From the NCBI GenBank assembly GCA_001768565.1, contig MEOE01000015.1, forward strand, positions 62,001 to 126,000: DNA of 64,000 bases. The letters are read 5' to 3'. Positions 19,131-28,682 of the stretch are shown in pieces. Every line of letters begins with the position of its first letter. The stretch's first letter is position 1. The notes under the pieces are model-generated. The model searched no databases. It saw nothing but the letters and a program-made list of their open reading frames with translations, and was not told the DNA's origin. A program made the translations under genes and the position numbers. The DNA comes from Bacteroidetes bacterium GWF2_33_16. Lineage in GTDB: Bacteria > Bacteroidota > Bacteroidia > Bacteroidales > UBA12077.

Positions 19131-22100
19131 CTAGTTATCTCTATTAAGCAAATACAAATACGCATCTTCCAGATTTGCTTTTACCGATTTGGCATCATTA
19201 GTTGGTGCTTCATCGGCAAGACAACGGCAGCGTATGTTTTCACCATCTTTCATATGATGAATAATTACAAAATTATCTTTTAACCGTTCAAAATCCTCAG
19301 CAGGAATATTCAGCATCCAGACTTTTTGTTCGGCAATTTTTGCCATACTTATTGGCGCTCCCATATATCGAACATCCCCTTTTTTCATTACAGCCACCAT
19401 ATTACAAGAGCTGGCCACATCTTCGATAATATGTGTAGAGAAAATTACAATTCGATCTTTACTTAATTCGACCAATAAGTTTCTAAAACGGATACGTTCT
19501 CTTGGATCCAGGCCTGCTGTAGGCTCGTCTACTACAAGTATTTTTGGCAAATGCAGTAATATCTGTGCTATTCCTATTCGCTGCTTCATACCACCGGAGA
19601 ATGATCCGATTTTCTCGTCTTTGTGATCGAGCATATGTACCGCACCTAAAACATACTCAACACGTCTCGCTCTCTCTTCTTCGTTATTTAGCTTTTTAAG
19701 AATACCCATGTAATGCAAGAAATCCCATGCTGTCATATTCTCATACATACCAAACTCCTGGGGTAAATATCCTATTAAACCCTGAAGCTCTTCACGTTTT
19801 TCGCGAACATCAATTCCGTTAATTGTAATTTGCCCATAACTTTGCTCAAGAATTCCGCAAATAATTTTCATTAGTGTAGATTTACCTGCACCATTTGGTC
19901 CTAATAATCCAAACATGCCATTTTCAATATCAATTGAAACACCTCTAAGAGCTTTAAATGGCACTTTCTTTTTACCTACAATGGGAATAACGAGTACAAA
20001 CCTGTAAAATGCTTTCCGTATACCTTTAAAGCTACCGGTAATACGATTTACATTAACTTTATTCTTGTATAAACTATCGGATGTTACTTTAATTAATAGC
20101 AGCAGATACCACAAAACCCCTATTGGAATAACTAATCCCAACAACTTATATTTATTATAGAACAAGAAAAGTGCAAAAGCAGGAAAAATCCAGAAAAATA
20201 GCTGGGTAATAAATAAAATTGATCGTCGTACCCATTTAAGCCTATTTGCTGACTTAAGATTAGTAGCATATTTCTTAATTGGTTCAAGAACAAATAAAGA
20301 AAGAATATATAGGAAAATTGGCAAAATAAAGTACCACAAACCATTTTCAAGATGAAAGTAAATAAAAAACACTATAAATCCGATTAAAGGAAACTGCCAA
20401 ATAACCTGATCAAAATCTTTTAGGGTTTTATATTCGTTTTGAATTCCTAATCTCTTTCTGATGTTTAAGCCCGATTTCCATTCACGCATAAATCGGCTAT
20501 CCCAATCGTAAATCTTAACTAAATTCCGGATTTTTATATGCAATAATTCGTCATTATCTATAAGCTTTTCGTTTGCTTTTCGTAAGCTATTCTGAATAAA
20601 ATAGATTATTGCAGGGACAATAAGCATTAGTACAATAAAATCTATAATCTGCCATACACGCCTATCCACTTCGGTAAATATAAAATATGATCCAATAAGC
20701 CAAATAATCATTTGAATGATCTTGACATATGGCTTTTGTCCACGCATCCATGTTAATGATGATTGCAGTCCTGAATTTAGAGTTGGTATAAATACCAAAG
20801 TAAGTAATGTACTAATTGTCAAACCACCAATAATTGTAACGGCGAAAGGAACTCCAATCAAAGCAACATACTCAGCTTTTCCAAGTGCCAATGGTACTAG
20901 AGCAATAATTGTTGTAATTGCGGTAATTAAAATTGGACGTACACGTGAAAGTCCGGCCATCATTAAAGCACGCGACTCGTTGTATCCGCGACGGCGCAAA
21001 ACCCTTGAATAATCAATTAAAATAATCCCATTATTGACAACAATCCCAAGTAATATCAAAAAACCAGTCATTACATTGGTATTCATTATGGATGTGCCAG
21101 TAAGAATTAATAACACCAACGAGCCGATTGCAGCCAGAGGAATAGAAAACATCATTACTATTGGTATCGAAAACGATTCAAATACCGATGACAAGATCAT
21201 GTAAATAAGGATAAATGCCATTAGCAATAAAAAAGCAAACTCGCCCAAATCATCTTCTTCGTGAATTACCTCTAATGCAATGCCAGATGGCAAAGTCATT
21301 CCTTCTACCAATTCATCAATCTCCATTCGGGCTGCTTCTAATAAATCTTTTTCATCCTGCACTTCGCTTATAAACTGATAAACCAGCTCCAATTGTTTTT
21401 CCTGATTGGTACGTCGAATGGTTGATAATCCTTCGGTGAAATTAAATTTACTTATGTCTTGCAGCTCAAACTGAGAGCCTTGACCACTTCTAACAGCAAG
21501 ACCTTTGAGATCTTTTACATTTCGTTCTTTCTGATCTTCATATCCAACAGTTCTAATTAAAATATCGTACTCCTCGGTTCCTTGTTTAAACTTTACACCA
21601 CTAGAAAACTCATGCTGAAATGAATTCAGCTCCGAAAGTACCGATGTTACAGGAATATCATAAAGAGCCATTAATTGCTTATCGAAATTAAGCATAAGCT
21701 CAGGTCTTTTATCTGGAATTCGTATATCAACTTTATCAACAGAAGTAATCTGACTTAAATAATATTTAACATCATTGGCCTGATTTAGCATTTTATCAAA
21801 ATCCTGACCTTTAATAATTACTTTTTCACGTTGCGAGCCAATCCCCATTATTCTTGCAAATCCATCCTCTTCGTCGTAACCACTACCCCCAAATCGCCCC
21901 CCTGATGCTGGCGGATCCCAGCTAAATTCCGCTGGACTTAAATCTTCCAGACGTTCGAGAATTTCTTGTTTTATTTTTGGGATAGAGTAATTTCGTATAT
22001 CCTTGAAATCATCAACTAACGATATAGTTAAAATGGCTTCTTCTTCGTAAATCTGACTTACTACATCTTTCTTTTCTTCCAGATTTTCAAGTTTCTTTTC

Positions 22101-23837
22101 AGCATCAGCAATTAATATATCTGTATTTTCAAGAGTAGTACCACTAGGCATTGTTACATATAATGTAATATCTTTTATTTCGGCTTCCTGAGTTGTAATA
22201 AAACTTACACCCAAACTGATAAGCAATGTAATAAAGAATACACCTAAAGCACCCAATATAGTTTTTCCCGGACTACGCATACAAGTTTTGAGTAATACCA
22301 TATATATCTGAATTAACCTGTTATGGTATGATATTTTCTCAAAATTGATTTCCTTTGATTTGTTTTGTCGCATTAAAAAAGCATGCGAAATCATTGGAAC
22401 CAAGAGCAATGCAACAACTAACGAAACTAATAATGTGGAAATAATAGATACCCCAATATGTTTACCAATTAAACCAATAAAAAAATTAGTAGAAAACACA
22501 AAAGGAAGAAATACAGTAACGGTAGTTAATGTAGCAGCAAATATTGATCGCCAGACTTCTTGGGTTCCTTGAACAACGGCCTGATCGGGATGCATTTTTT
22601 TGGATGCCAGTCGATAAATATTTTCTAAGACTACAACGCTATTATCCAGCAGCATTCCTATGGCCAGAGCCATTCCCAGCAATGTTAAGCTATTTATTGA
22701 TATACCAAATGCATAAAAGAAATTAAATGCGGTATATACCGAAATTGGAATAGCCAGTGCAATAGCAACAACCAACCTTAGATTCTTTAAGAAAATCCAG
22801 AGAATAAAAATAGCTAATAAGCCACCAATTAGCGCAAGCTGAATAATGGAATCAATATTATCCTCCATCATTTCGGCAGAGTTGCTTTGAATAACCATTT
22901 CAATATCTTTTCCGGCAAGATCTTTATTTATAATTTCTATTTGATCTTTAACCTTGTTTGCCAACTCAATAACATTGGCCTGCGAATCTTTTGTAAGACT
23001 AATAGTTACTGCTTCTTTGCCATTTACACGACTATATGAATTCTGTTCTTTTACTCCGTAATTAATAATTGCGATATCCTTAAGCTTAATTTTTCCTTGT
23101 TCCTTAACCACTAAGTTGTGAATATCATTAATATCATCAAACTCAGAAATAACATTCACAAAATGAATCTGATTATTATGTGTTACCTTACCTGCGAAAG
23201 TCCTTGATTTGCTATTATTACTCAAAGCATTGCGAACATCGGCAGGACTAATACCATAGCTATCGCAAACATCCTGGTTTAGTATAATTTCAATTGATTT
23301 TTCGCGACCTCCAAATACCTCAGCATTGGCAATACCATCGATATTTTTTATTTCGTTAATTATTTCTTTATCGGTTACCTGGCGAACCCTATCTATTCCA
23401 CCACTTCCACGAACCTGAATGGTCATGAACATATTGTTAAGCTGTTCAAGATCGAATTTAAAAACCTGTACCTGAAATTCAGAAGGGAGTGATTTCTTTA
23501 CTTCATCAACTTTCTCAACTAGCTTAAGATATGCAAATTTGATGTCGGTATTTTTCTGATACGAAATTTGAATACTTCCTGTTTGCTGACCAGATGTTGA
23601 TTCAATTTTATCGATACCTTCGAGAGTACCAATAGCTCCTTCCAATGGAATAACGGCTTGATTTTCCATGTATTTTGGATCAACCTCAAGTGGTGTTCCA
23701 ACCTGAACAAAAAGCATTGGTAGAGTTGCATTCGGATACAACTCAACAGGTAGCTGTTTATATGAAATGTACCCAAGCATTGTTAATGCTGTAAAGAACA
23801 TTGCAATAAGTACTTTTCGTTTTATGATGAAATCCAT
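19131..23837 (-). CDS. RND efflux pump fused to an ABC ATPase domain
   Basis: A 1568-residue protein. Residues 1 to about 1030 form a complete HAE1-type RND permease (N-terminal MDFIIKRKVLIAMFFTALTMLGYISY; TM4 GMLLDNSVVVLENIYR; second half FLILLGIVVNNGIILIDYSR). About 1040-1290 is an extra membrane region. The C-terminus is an ABC ATPase with Walker A GPNGAGKST (about 1313-1321), signature SFSGGMKQR (about 1415), Walker B ILVVDEPTAGLDP (about 1436) and an H-loop in FSTHIIEDV. The first beta-strand of the ATPase (IKIRNLVKIY, about 1101-1110) is separated from FKALRGVSIDIENG (about 1296) by roughly 185 residues with several membrane helices, so the nucleotide-binding domain looks split. The reading frame is open throughout. 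Confidence 0.9.
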   Translation of the reverse strand: MDFIIKRKVLIAMFFTALTMLGYISYKQLPVELYPNATLPMLFVQVGTPLEVDPKYMENQAVIPLEGAIGTLEGIDKIESTSGQQTGSIQISYQKNTDIKFAYLKLVEKVDEVKKSLPSEFQVQVFKFDLEQLNNMFMTIQVRGSGGIDRVRQVTDKEIINEIKNIDGIANAEVFGGREKSIEIILNQDVCDSYGISPADVRNALSNNSKSRTFAGKVTHNNQIHFVNVISEFDDINDIHNLVVKEQGKIKLKDIAIINYGVKEQNSYSRVNGKEAVTISLTKDSQANVIELANKVKDQIEIINKDLAGKDIEMVIQSNSAEMMEDNIDSIIQLALIGGLLAIFILWIFLKNLRLVVAIALAIPISVYTAFNFFYAFGISINSLTLLGMALAIGMLLDNSVVVLENIYRLASKKMHPDQAVVQGTQEVWRSIFAATLTTVTVFLPFVFSTNFFIGLIGKHIGVSIISTLLVSLVVALLLVPMISHAFLMRQNKSKEINFEKISYHNRLIQIYMVLLKTCMRSPGKTILGALGVFFITLLISLGVSFITTQEAEIKDITLYVTMPSGTTLENTDILIADAEKKLENLEEKKDVVSQIYEEEAILTISLVDDFKDIRNYSIPKIKQEILERLEDLSPAEFSWDPPASGGRFGGSGYDEEDGFARIMGIGSQREKVIIKGQDFDKMLNQANDVKYYLSQITSVDKVDIRIPDKRPELMLNFDKQLMALYDIPVTSVLSELNSFQHEFSSGVKFKQGTEEYDILIRTVGYEDQKERNVKDLKGLAVRSGQGSQFELQDISKFNFTEGLSTIRRTNQEKQLELVYQFISEVQDEKDLLEAARMEIDELVEGMTLPSGIALEVIHEEDDLGEFAFLLLMAFILIYMILSSVFESFSIPIVMMFSIPLAAIGSLVLLILTGTSIMNTNVMTGFLILLGIVVNNGIILIDYSRVLRRRGYNESRALMMAGLSRVRPILITAITTIIALVPLALGKAEYVALIGVPFAVTIIGGLTISTLLTLVFIPTLNSGLQSSLTWMRGQKPYVKIIQMIIWLIGSYFIFTEVDRRVWQIIDFIVLMLIVPAIIYFIQNSLRKANEKLIDNDELLHIKIRNLVKIYDWDSRFMREWKSGLNIRKRLGIQNEYKTLKDFDQVIWQFPLIGFIVFFIYFHLENGLWYFILPIFLYILSLFVLEPIKKYATNLKSANRLKWVRRSILFITQLFFWIFPAFALFLFYNKYKLLGLVIPIGVLWYLLLLIKVTSDSLYKNKVNVNRITGSFKGIRKAFYRFVLVIPIVGKKKVPFKALRGVSIDIENGMFGLLGPNGAGKSTLMKIICGILEQSYGQITINGIDVREKREELQGLIGYLPQEFGMYENMTAWDFLHYMGILKKLNNEEERARRVEYVLGAVHMLDHKDEKIGSFSGGMKQRIGIAQILLHLPKILVVDEPTAGLDPRERIRFRNLLVELSKDRIVIFSTHIIEDVASSCNMVAVMKKGDVRYMGAPISMAKIAEQKVWMLNIPAEDFERLKDNFVIIHHMKDGENIRCRCLADEAPTNDAKSVKANLEDAYLYLLNRDN

Positions 23838-23876
23838 TTATATCTTTTTGAATTTAATTTTTTTACCAATTTTAAC

Positions 23877-24380
23877 CGCAAAGCAATAAAAGTTTATCGC
23901 AAAGGCCGCTGAGTTTAAGTTGCTTTATAAATTGTTTACAATCCTTTTTATTCCATTCTTAAGAAGTGTTACATTGAAATTAATTAATAACCCTAGTTTA
24001 TAATTCCCTAATTTCATATAAGTTAGTGTTTGTGCCAAATGAACATCATTTATTGCTTCCACACTTTTTATTTCAATAACTACTTTATTTTCAACCAAAA
24101 TATCAATTCTATAACCACATTCAAGCTTAACTTCTTCAAAGATTAAAGGCATAGGTTTTTCTTTTACAGCCATTAATCCCGATTGTTGAAGTTTATAAAA
24201 CAAACATTCTTTTTATGCACTTTCAAGCAAACCTGGTCCAAGCGATTTGTGAACATCTATTGCCAAACCAATAACTTTGTTTGAAATCTCATTTTCAGTC
24301 ATATCTTAATTCATTTTTACCACTCTTTATCAATATTCTATGTTCTTTGCGTTCATTGCGCCTTCTTTGCAAACTTTGCG
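23877..24380. repeat. CGCAAAG motifs in inverted orientation around the GxxExxY gene
   Basis: CGCAAAG occurs at 23877-23883 and 23898-23904. Its complement CTTTGCG occurs at 24345-24351 and 24374-24380. These clusters bracket the GxxExxY gene and its extra spacer inside the efflux locus, as if marking the ends of an inserted cassette. Confidence 0.45.
23925..24302 (-). pseudogene. GxxExxY family protein, interrupted by a nonsense codon
   Basis: Reading from the ATG at 24302 gives 125 codons of a GxxExxY-family protein with one in-frame TAA at codon 30 (24213-24215). The stop falls on the Tyr position of the family motif itself: GLLESA-stop in place of GLLESAY. The frame then continues normally (KECLFYKLQQSGL ... 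IEIKSVEAINDVH ... LGLLINFNV). GxxExxY proteins are small, PD-(D/E)xK-nuclease-like and of unknown role. A TTG at 24203 could at most start a fragment lacking the motif. One base change would restore the gene. It sits between two RND genes. Confidence 0.8.
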
Positions 24381-24387
24381 ATTACCT

Positions 24388-27300
24388 TTAACTATTTGTT
24401 TCTATTTTTTTGATTCCAACTATTTTTTCTTTTGCTATTTCAAAAACATAGTAGACACAAGGTATTACAATCAAGGTTAAGATGGTTGATGTTATTAATC
24501 CTCCAATAACAGCAATAGCCATTGGCGATCGCAACGCAGCACTTTCGCCCATACCAAATGTAAGAGGCAATAATGCTAAAATAGTTGTTAAGCTGGTCAT
24601 AATTATTGGCCTTATACGATTTTCTCCTGCGCTAATTATTGAATCACGTAATGATAAACCCTGAGCTTTAAATTGGTTTATAGCATCTACCAAAATTATG
24701 GAATCGTTAACTGCTATACCTGCAAGCATAATCATTCCTATATATGCCATAATACTCAACGATTTTCCAATAATAAAAAATCCCCAGATTGCGCCAACAC
24801 CTGCTAAAGGAATAGTTAGTAAAATAGTAAATGGATGAATTAATGATTCGAATTGCGAAGCCATTACCATATAAACCAAAATAATTGAAAGGATAAGTGC
24901 AAAGCTTAAACCAGACATTGCCTCCTGCCTTTTTTGTTCTTCGCCCACAATCTCTACCTGATATTCCTGTGGTATATCTATAGTGCTTATTTTTTCGCGA
25001 ACTTTTTCAATCACCTTATCAAATGCCAGAGAGCGATCAACATCGGCCATTACTTTTCCAATACGGTTCTGGTTTCTTCTAAAGAGCTGCTTTGGCGACA
25101 CTGATTTTTCAATTCGGGCTACTTCATATAAAGGAACATTATTACTTCCATTTTTTAGTGTGATGGAGTTAAACTCCGATAAGCTCATATTAGGCAGTTT
25201 AACAGTAATATCATTCATCTCGCCATCTTTTTCATATTTCCCTGCATCTTTACCCATTAATAAATCCTTTAACTGCGAAATGATATTATCAACACTCATA
25301 TTGTAAATACCTGCTTTGTAACGATCAATTACTACATCTATTTCAGGAGCACCTTCTTCAATATTTGTTTTGATATTGAGCAACTCAGGTATATCCTGCA
25401 ATTTTGTTTTAATATCAGAAGTTAACTGGTCTAAAATAACCAAATCCTTTCCTTTTACTTCAACCACCATTGGAGCTTCGTCTGTACCCAGCGTAGACTG
25501 CAAGGCGGTTTCGTCGCGGATGATTGAAACTTCAGCATCGGGAATTGCGCCTATTAATTCTTCAACTGTTGAAATGATACTTTCTGATTGACCAATATAT
25601 TCTTTATTCAAACGGATTTTCAGGGTAGCAGTATTTTCATTTTGAAATACCGATTTTTCGTTTGTTGATGAACCTGCTGGACCAATCTGACTATATATTA
25701 TATCAACTTTTTCGCCAAGCAAATCGGCCAACATCGATTCAATATTTTTCACTGTTCCTGAAGTTCTTTCAAGTTGGGTTCCTTCGCTAAGTTTTATTTC
25801 AATACTAAACTCACCCGCTCCACTCTTTGGCAGATACTCCGAACCAACTTTAGGAAATATATAAACCGTTATAGCCAGCAAAAGAATTGTAGATCCAAGC
25901 ACTATTCCTTTATTATCCAAAATTGTGGATAAGAATTTTCCATACCAGGCAATCTTAACTGATTTAACCGATTTAATCTTTTTATCATTTTTATAGGCAT
26001 AGTTGAAAAGCATCGGTATAACAAGAATAGCGACAAACAATGAAGCCAACAGCGAAAACGCAACTGTCCATGCCTGATCTTTGAATAATGCACCAGATGC
26101 ACCTTGCAGATATACAATAGGTAAAAACACAACAATTGTAGTTAGGGTTGAAGCAGTTATTGCACCACCAACTTCGGCTGTACCCTGAATGGCTGCATCT
26201 CTCACCGACATGCCCTGCTCCATATTTCTAAAAATATTTTCCATTACCACAATGGCATTATCAACAAGCATTCCGGCACCTAATGCAAGACCACCCAGGG
26301 TCATAACATTTAATGTTAAGCCATTAAAATACATTAGGTTAAAAGTAGCAATAACTGAAATTGGAATAGCCAAACTTATTATTGCAGTAACTTTAATTCT
26401 ACGTAAAAAAATAAAGAGTACGAATACTGCAAAAAAAGCACCTATTAAAGCTGAATCCTGAACTTCGTCAATTGCAGACTGAATAAACTTGCCCTGGTTT
26501 TGTACAACAATAAATTCGTATCCCGGCAATGCTTTCTTTATAGATTCGAGTGATTTGGTGAGATCTTCAACTGCTTTAACAGTATTAGAGCCTGTTTCTT
26601 TATATACAGATAATCCTACACATCGTTTACCATTTATACGAACAATATTTTGCGGGTCTTTATTTACATAACTTACTTTAGCTACATCTTTCAAAAAAAT
26701 CGGAGCCTTTTGATTAGAAGATCCGGAAGTCTGCGAACTAACAACTTGTTTGTAGCTCAATACAATATTTTCGATATCGCGAACATCTTTAACCAGGCCC
26801 GACCCCTTAATAATGTATTTTTTGCCCATTTCAACAATAGTGCCCCCCGAAACATTCCTGTTCATGTTCTGAATTTCCTGTACAATCTGACTCGTGGTTA
26901 ATCCATAAGCATCCATCTTATATTGTTCAGTCTCAATCAGTATTTCTTTTTCTTCGGTTCCTGTAAGTGTAACATCGGCAATTCCTTCGAGACGAATTAG
27001 CTCATTACGAATATAGTTTTCGCCAACTTTACGGAGTTCATCCATATCGGTAATCTCAGGATGAAACATCCCAATAATCATTACTGGTGAAGCATTCGGA
27101 TCATGTTGTGTAATTGTGAACTCATCAAAATTAGCATTCTGGCTATAGGTTGTTAATGCTTTCTGCAAATCAAGGAAAGCTTCGTCCATATCTCTACCCC
27201 AGGTATATTCAATAGTAACTCGGGCAGAACCAACCATACAAATTGAAGAAACCTGTGAAACACCTTTTTGGCGAATTGCTTGTGCTTCTATATCTTCTAT

Positions 27301-27492
27301 ATACTGCTTTTCAATTTCCTCAGGTGGACGCTCACCTGCTTTTATCTCGACAAATATCCGAGGAGCATTCATGTCGGGAAACAAGTCTACACTTAGTTTT
27401 CCAAACGATATATACCCCAGCAAAATAATTGCAATAACAATCATCGAAACGGTTACAGGATTATTTACCGAAAATTGTGTAATCTTTTTCAT
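24388..27492 (-). CDS. RND efflux pump permease (HAE1/AcrB-like)
   Basis: A 1034-residue inner-membrane RND transporter of standard length. It has the N-terminal helix (FSVNNPVTVSMIVIAIILLGYISFGKLSVDLFPD), the TM4 proton-relay region GMLVDNAIVVMENIFRNME, and its counterpart in the second half (MIMLAGIAVNDSIILVDAINQF). It should be driven by the proton gradient and export hydrophobic compounds with the adaptor and TolC just upstream; gaps are 50 and 90 bases. The next gene in the same direction encodes a second RND pump joined to an ABC ATPase, so this locus could assemble mixed trimers. Confidence 0.95.
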   Translation of the reverse strand: MKKITQFSVNNPVTVSMIVIAIILLGYISFGKLSVDLFPDMNAPRIFVEIKAGERPPEEIEKQYIEDIEAQAIRQKGVSQVSSICMVGSARVTIEYTWGRDMDEAFLDLQKALTTYSQNANFDEFTITQHDPNASPVMIIGMFHPEITDMDELRKVGENYIRNELIRLEGIADVTLTGTEEKEILIETEQYKMDAYGLTTSQIVQEIQNMNRNVSGGTIVEMGKKYIIKGSGLVKDVRDIENIVLSYKQVVSSQTSGSSNQKAPIFLKDVAKVSYVNKDPQNIVRINGKRCVGLSVYKETGSNTVKAVEDLTKSLESIKKALPGYEFIVVQNQGKFIQSAIDEVQDSALIGAFFAVFVLFIFLRRIKVTAIISLAIPISVIATFNLMYFNGLTLNVMTLGGLALGAGMLVDNAIVVMENIFRNMEQGMSVRDAAIQGTAEVGGAITASTLTTIVVFLPIVYLQGASGALFKDQAWTVAFSLLASLFVAILVIPMLFNYAYKNDKKIKSVKSVKIAWYGKFLSTILDNKGIVLGSTILLLAITVYIFPKVGSEYLPKSGAGEFSIEIKLSEGTQLERTSGTVKNIESMLADLLGEKVDIIYSQIGPAGSSTNEKSVFQNENTATLKIRLNKEYIGQSESIISTVEELIGAIPDAEVSIIRDETALQSTLGTDEAPMVVEVKGKDLVILDQLTSDIKTKLQDIPELLNIKTNIEEGAPEIDVVIDRYKAGIYNMSVDNIISQLKDLLMGKDAGKYEKDGEMNDITVKLPNMSLSEFNSITLKNGSNNVPLYEVARIEKSVSPKQLFRRNQNRIGKVMADVDRSLAFDKVIEKVREKISTIDIPQEYQVEIVGEEQKRQEAMSGLSFALILSIILVYMVMASQFESLIHPFTILLTIPLAGVGAIWGFFIIGKSLSIMAYIGMIMLAGIAVNDSIILVDAINQFKAQGLSLRDSIISAGENRIRPIIMTSLTTILALLPLTFGMGESAALRSPMAIAVIGGLITSTILTLIVIPCVYYVFEIAKEKIVGIKKIETNS

Positions 27493-27542
27493 CCTTTATA
27501 TTATTTCTATAAATCTTGATACTCGGTACGTGATACTAGGAG

Positions 27543-28592
27543 CTATTTAATAACTTTAACTTTCGAACGATTTCTTAGTGTTTCAAATCCTTTTATAACC
27601 AATCTGTCGTTCTTTTCTAAACCAGATATTATTTGTACTTCATCAGGATTCTCCAATCCAAATATAACAACACGTTCCTGTGCAAGCCCCTTATCAATTA
27701 CAAAAACAGTATTTCCGCGTTGTTTCGAAAGAACTACATTTTTAGGAATAACAATAGTACTATCAGCAGAAGCAACAACTATTTCTCCTTTTGCAAACAT
27801 TCCCGGTCGCATTAAAAGTTCAGAATTAGCTATATTTATTACTGCCTTAAATGATCTTGTATCAGCATTAATTGCAGGAGAAATCTGAGTTATCCATCCG
27901 GCTAAAGTATCTTCCGGAATAGTATAATTCGTAACCTTTACCTTTTGGCCTGATTTTACATAAGCTAAATCTTTCTCGGCCAGATTAATCTCCATAAACA
28001 GTTTGCTGTAATCCATAATTTTAAACAATAATGAGTTAGCATCAACTTTAGTTGTTGGAGTATAATATGGCAAATCTACAAGTACTCCTGAAAATGGGGC
28101 TTTAATATGCATTTTGGCTAATCTGATATTTGCATCTTCGTATGCATATTTTGCGTTAATGAAATTTATTTCGGCATTTTTCAATTCGCTTAAAGTAACA
28201 CCCCCCTTTTCGTACAATGATTGTTGTTTTTCGAAAACCTGCTTCGAAATTTCAAGCTGCAACTCAAGCGACTTTATTTTTATATTATTCTCGTACTCTT
28301 TGTCTTCGAGTCTGATAATTTCCACCCCTTCATTCACATAATCGCCTAAAGCATACTTCTTACCTGTTGCCGGATTGGTTAGTAAAAAATAATGCCCAGT
28401 AATTTCTGATTTCTGGCTAACTTCTTTATCAGGATTAACCGTTCCGGTAGTTTCGATATACTTTTCGATAGATTGTAATTTTAAATCGATAACTGAAACT
28501 GGAACAGAAATATCCTTATTCAGCTCCTTGTCTTCATTTTTGCACGAAGCAACTACTGCAACTGCGATTAAAAATGTGATGAATCTTTTCAT
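27543..28592 (-). CDS. RND periplasmic adaptor lipoprotein
   Basis: A 349-residue membrane-fusion protein. The signal peptide ends in a lipobox (VVASC, Cys17), so it is probably lipid-anchored. A short coiled-coil hairpin (about 100-145) lies between the two lipoyl halves (GHYFLLTNPATGKKYALGDYVNEG and MHIKAPFSGVLVDLPYYTP), then beta-barrel and membrane-proximal domains (GLEKNDRLVIKG near the end). It couples the downstream RND pump to TolC and lies 90 bases after the tolC-like gene. Confidence 0.9.
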   Translation of the reverse strand: MKRFITFLIAVAVVASCKNEDKELNKDISVPVSVIDLKLQSIEKYIETTGTVNPDKEVSQKSEITGHYFLLTNPATGKKYALGDYVNEGVEIIRLEDKEYENNIKIKSLELQLEISKQVFEKQQSLYEKGGVTLSELKNAEINFINAKYAYEDANIRLAKMHIKAPFSGVLVDLPYYTPTTKVDANSLLFKIMDYSKLFMEINLAEKDLAYVKSGQKVKVTNYTIPEDTLAGWITQISPAINADTRSFKAVINIANSELLMRPGMFAKGEIVVASADSTIVIPKNVVLSKQRGNTVFVIDKGLAQERVVIFGLENPDEVQIISGLEKNDRLVIKGFETLRNRSKVKVIK

Positions 28593-28656
28593 TTTATATT
28601 TTTTTTTGTTATTATTTTATGTTTTGTGTTTTTAGTTTCTGGTTTTCAATTCACCT

Positions 28657-28672
28657 CCCGATAACCATCGGG
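28657..28672. repeat. Small CCCGAT-AACC-ATCGGG hairpin
   Basis: A 6-bp GC-rich stem with a 4-base loop lies between the TolC and adaptor genes of the efflux locus. No T-run follows, so it is more like a small interspersed palindrome or an mRNA-processing hairpin than a terminator. Confidence 0.4.
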
Positions 28673-28682
28673 ACACCTCTAA

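Noticed and set aside
20716..21012. Antisense open frames inside the RND, SecDF and permease genes
   Set aside because: They mirror membrane-helix codon patterns of the real genes on the other strand and show no family resemblance.
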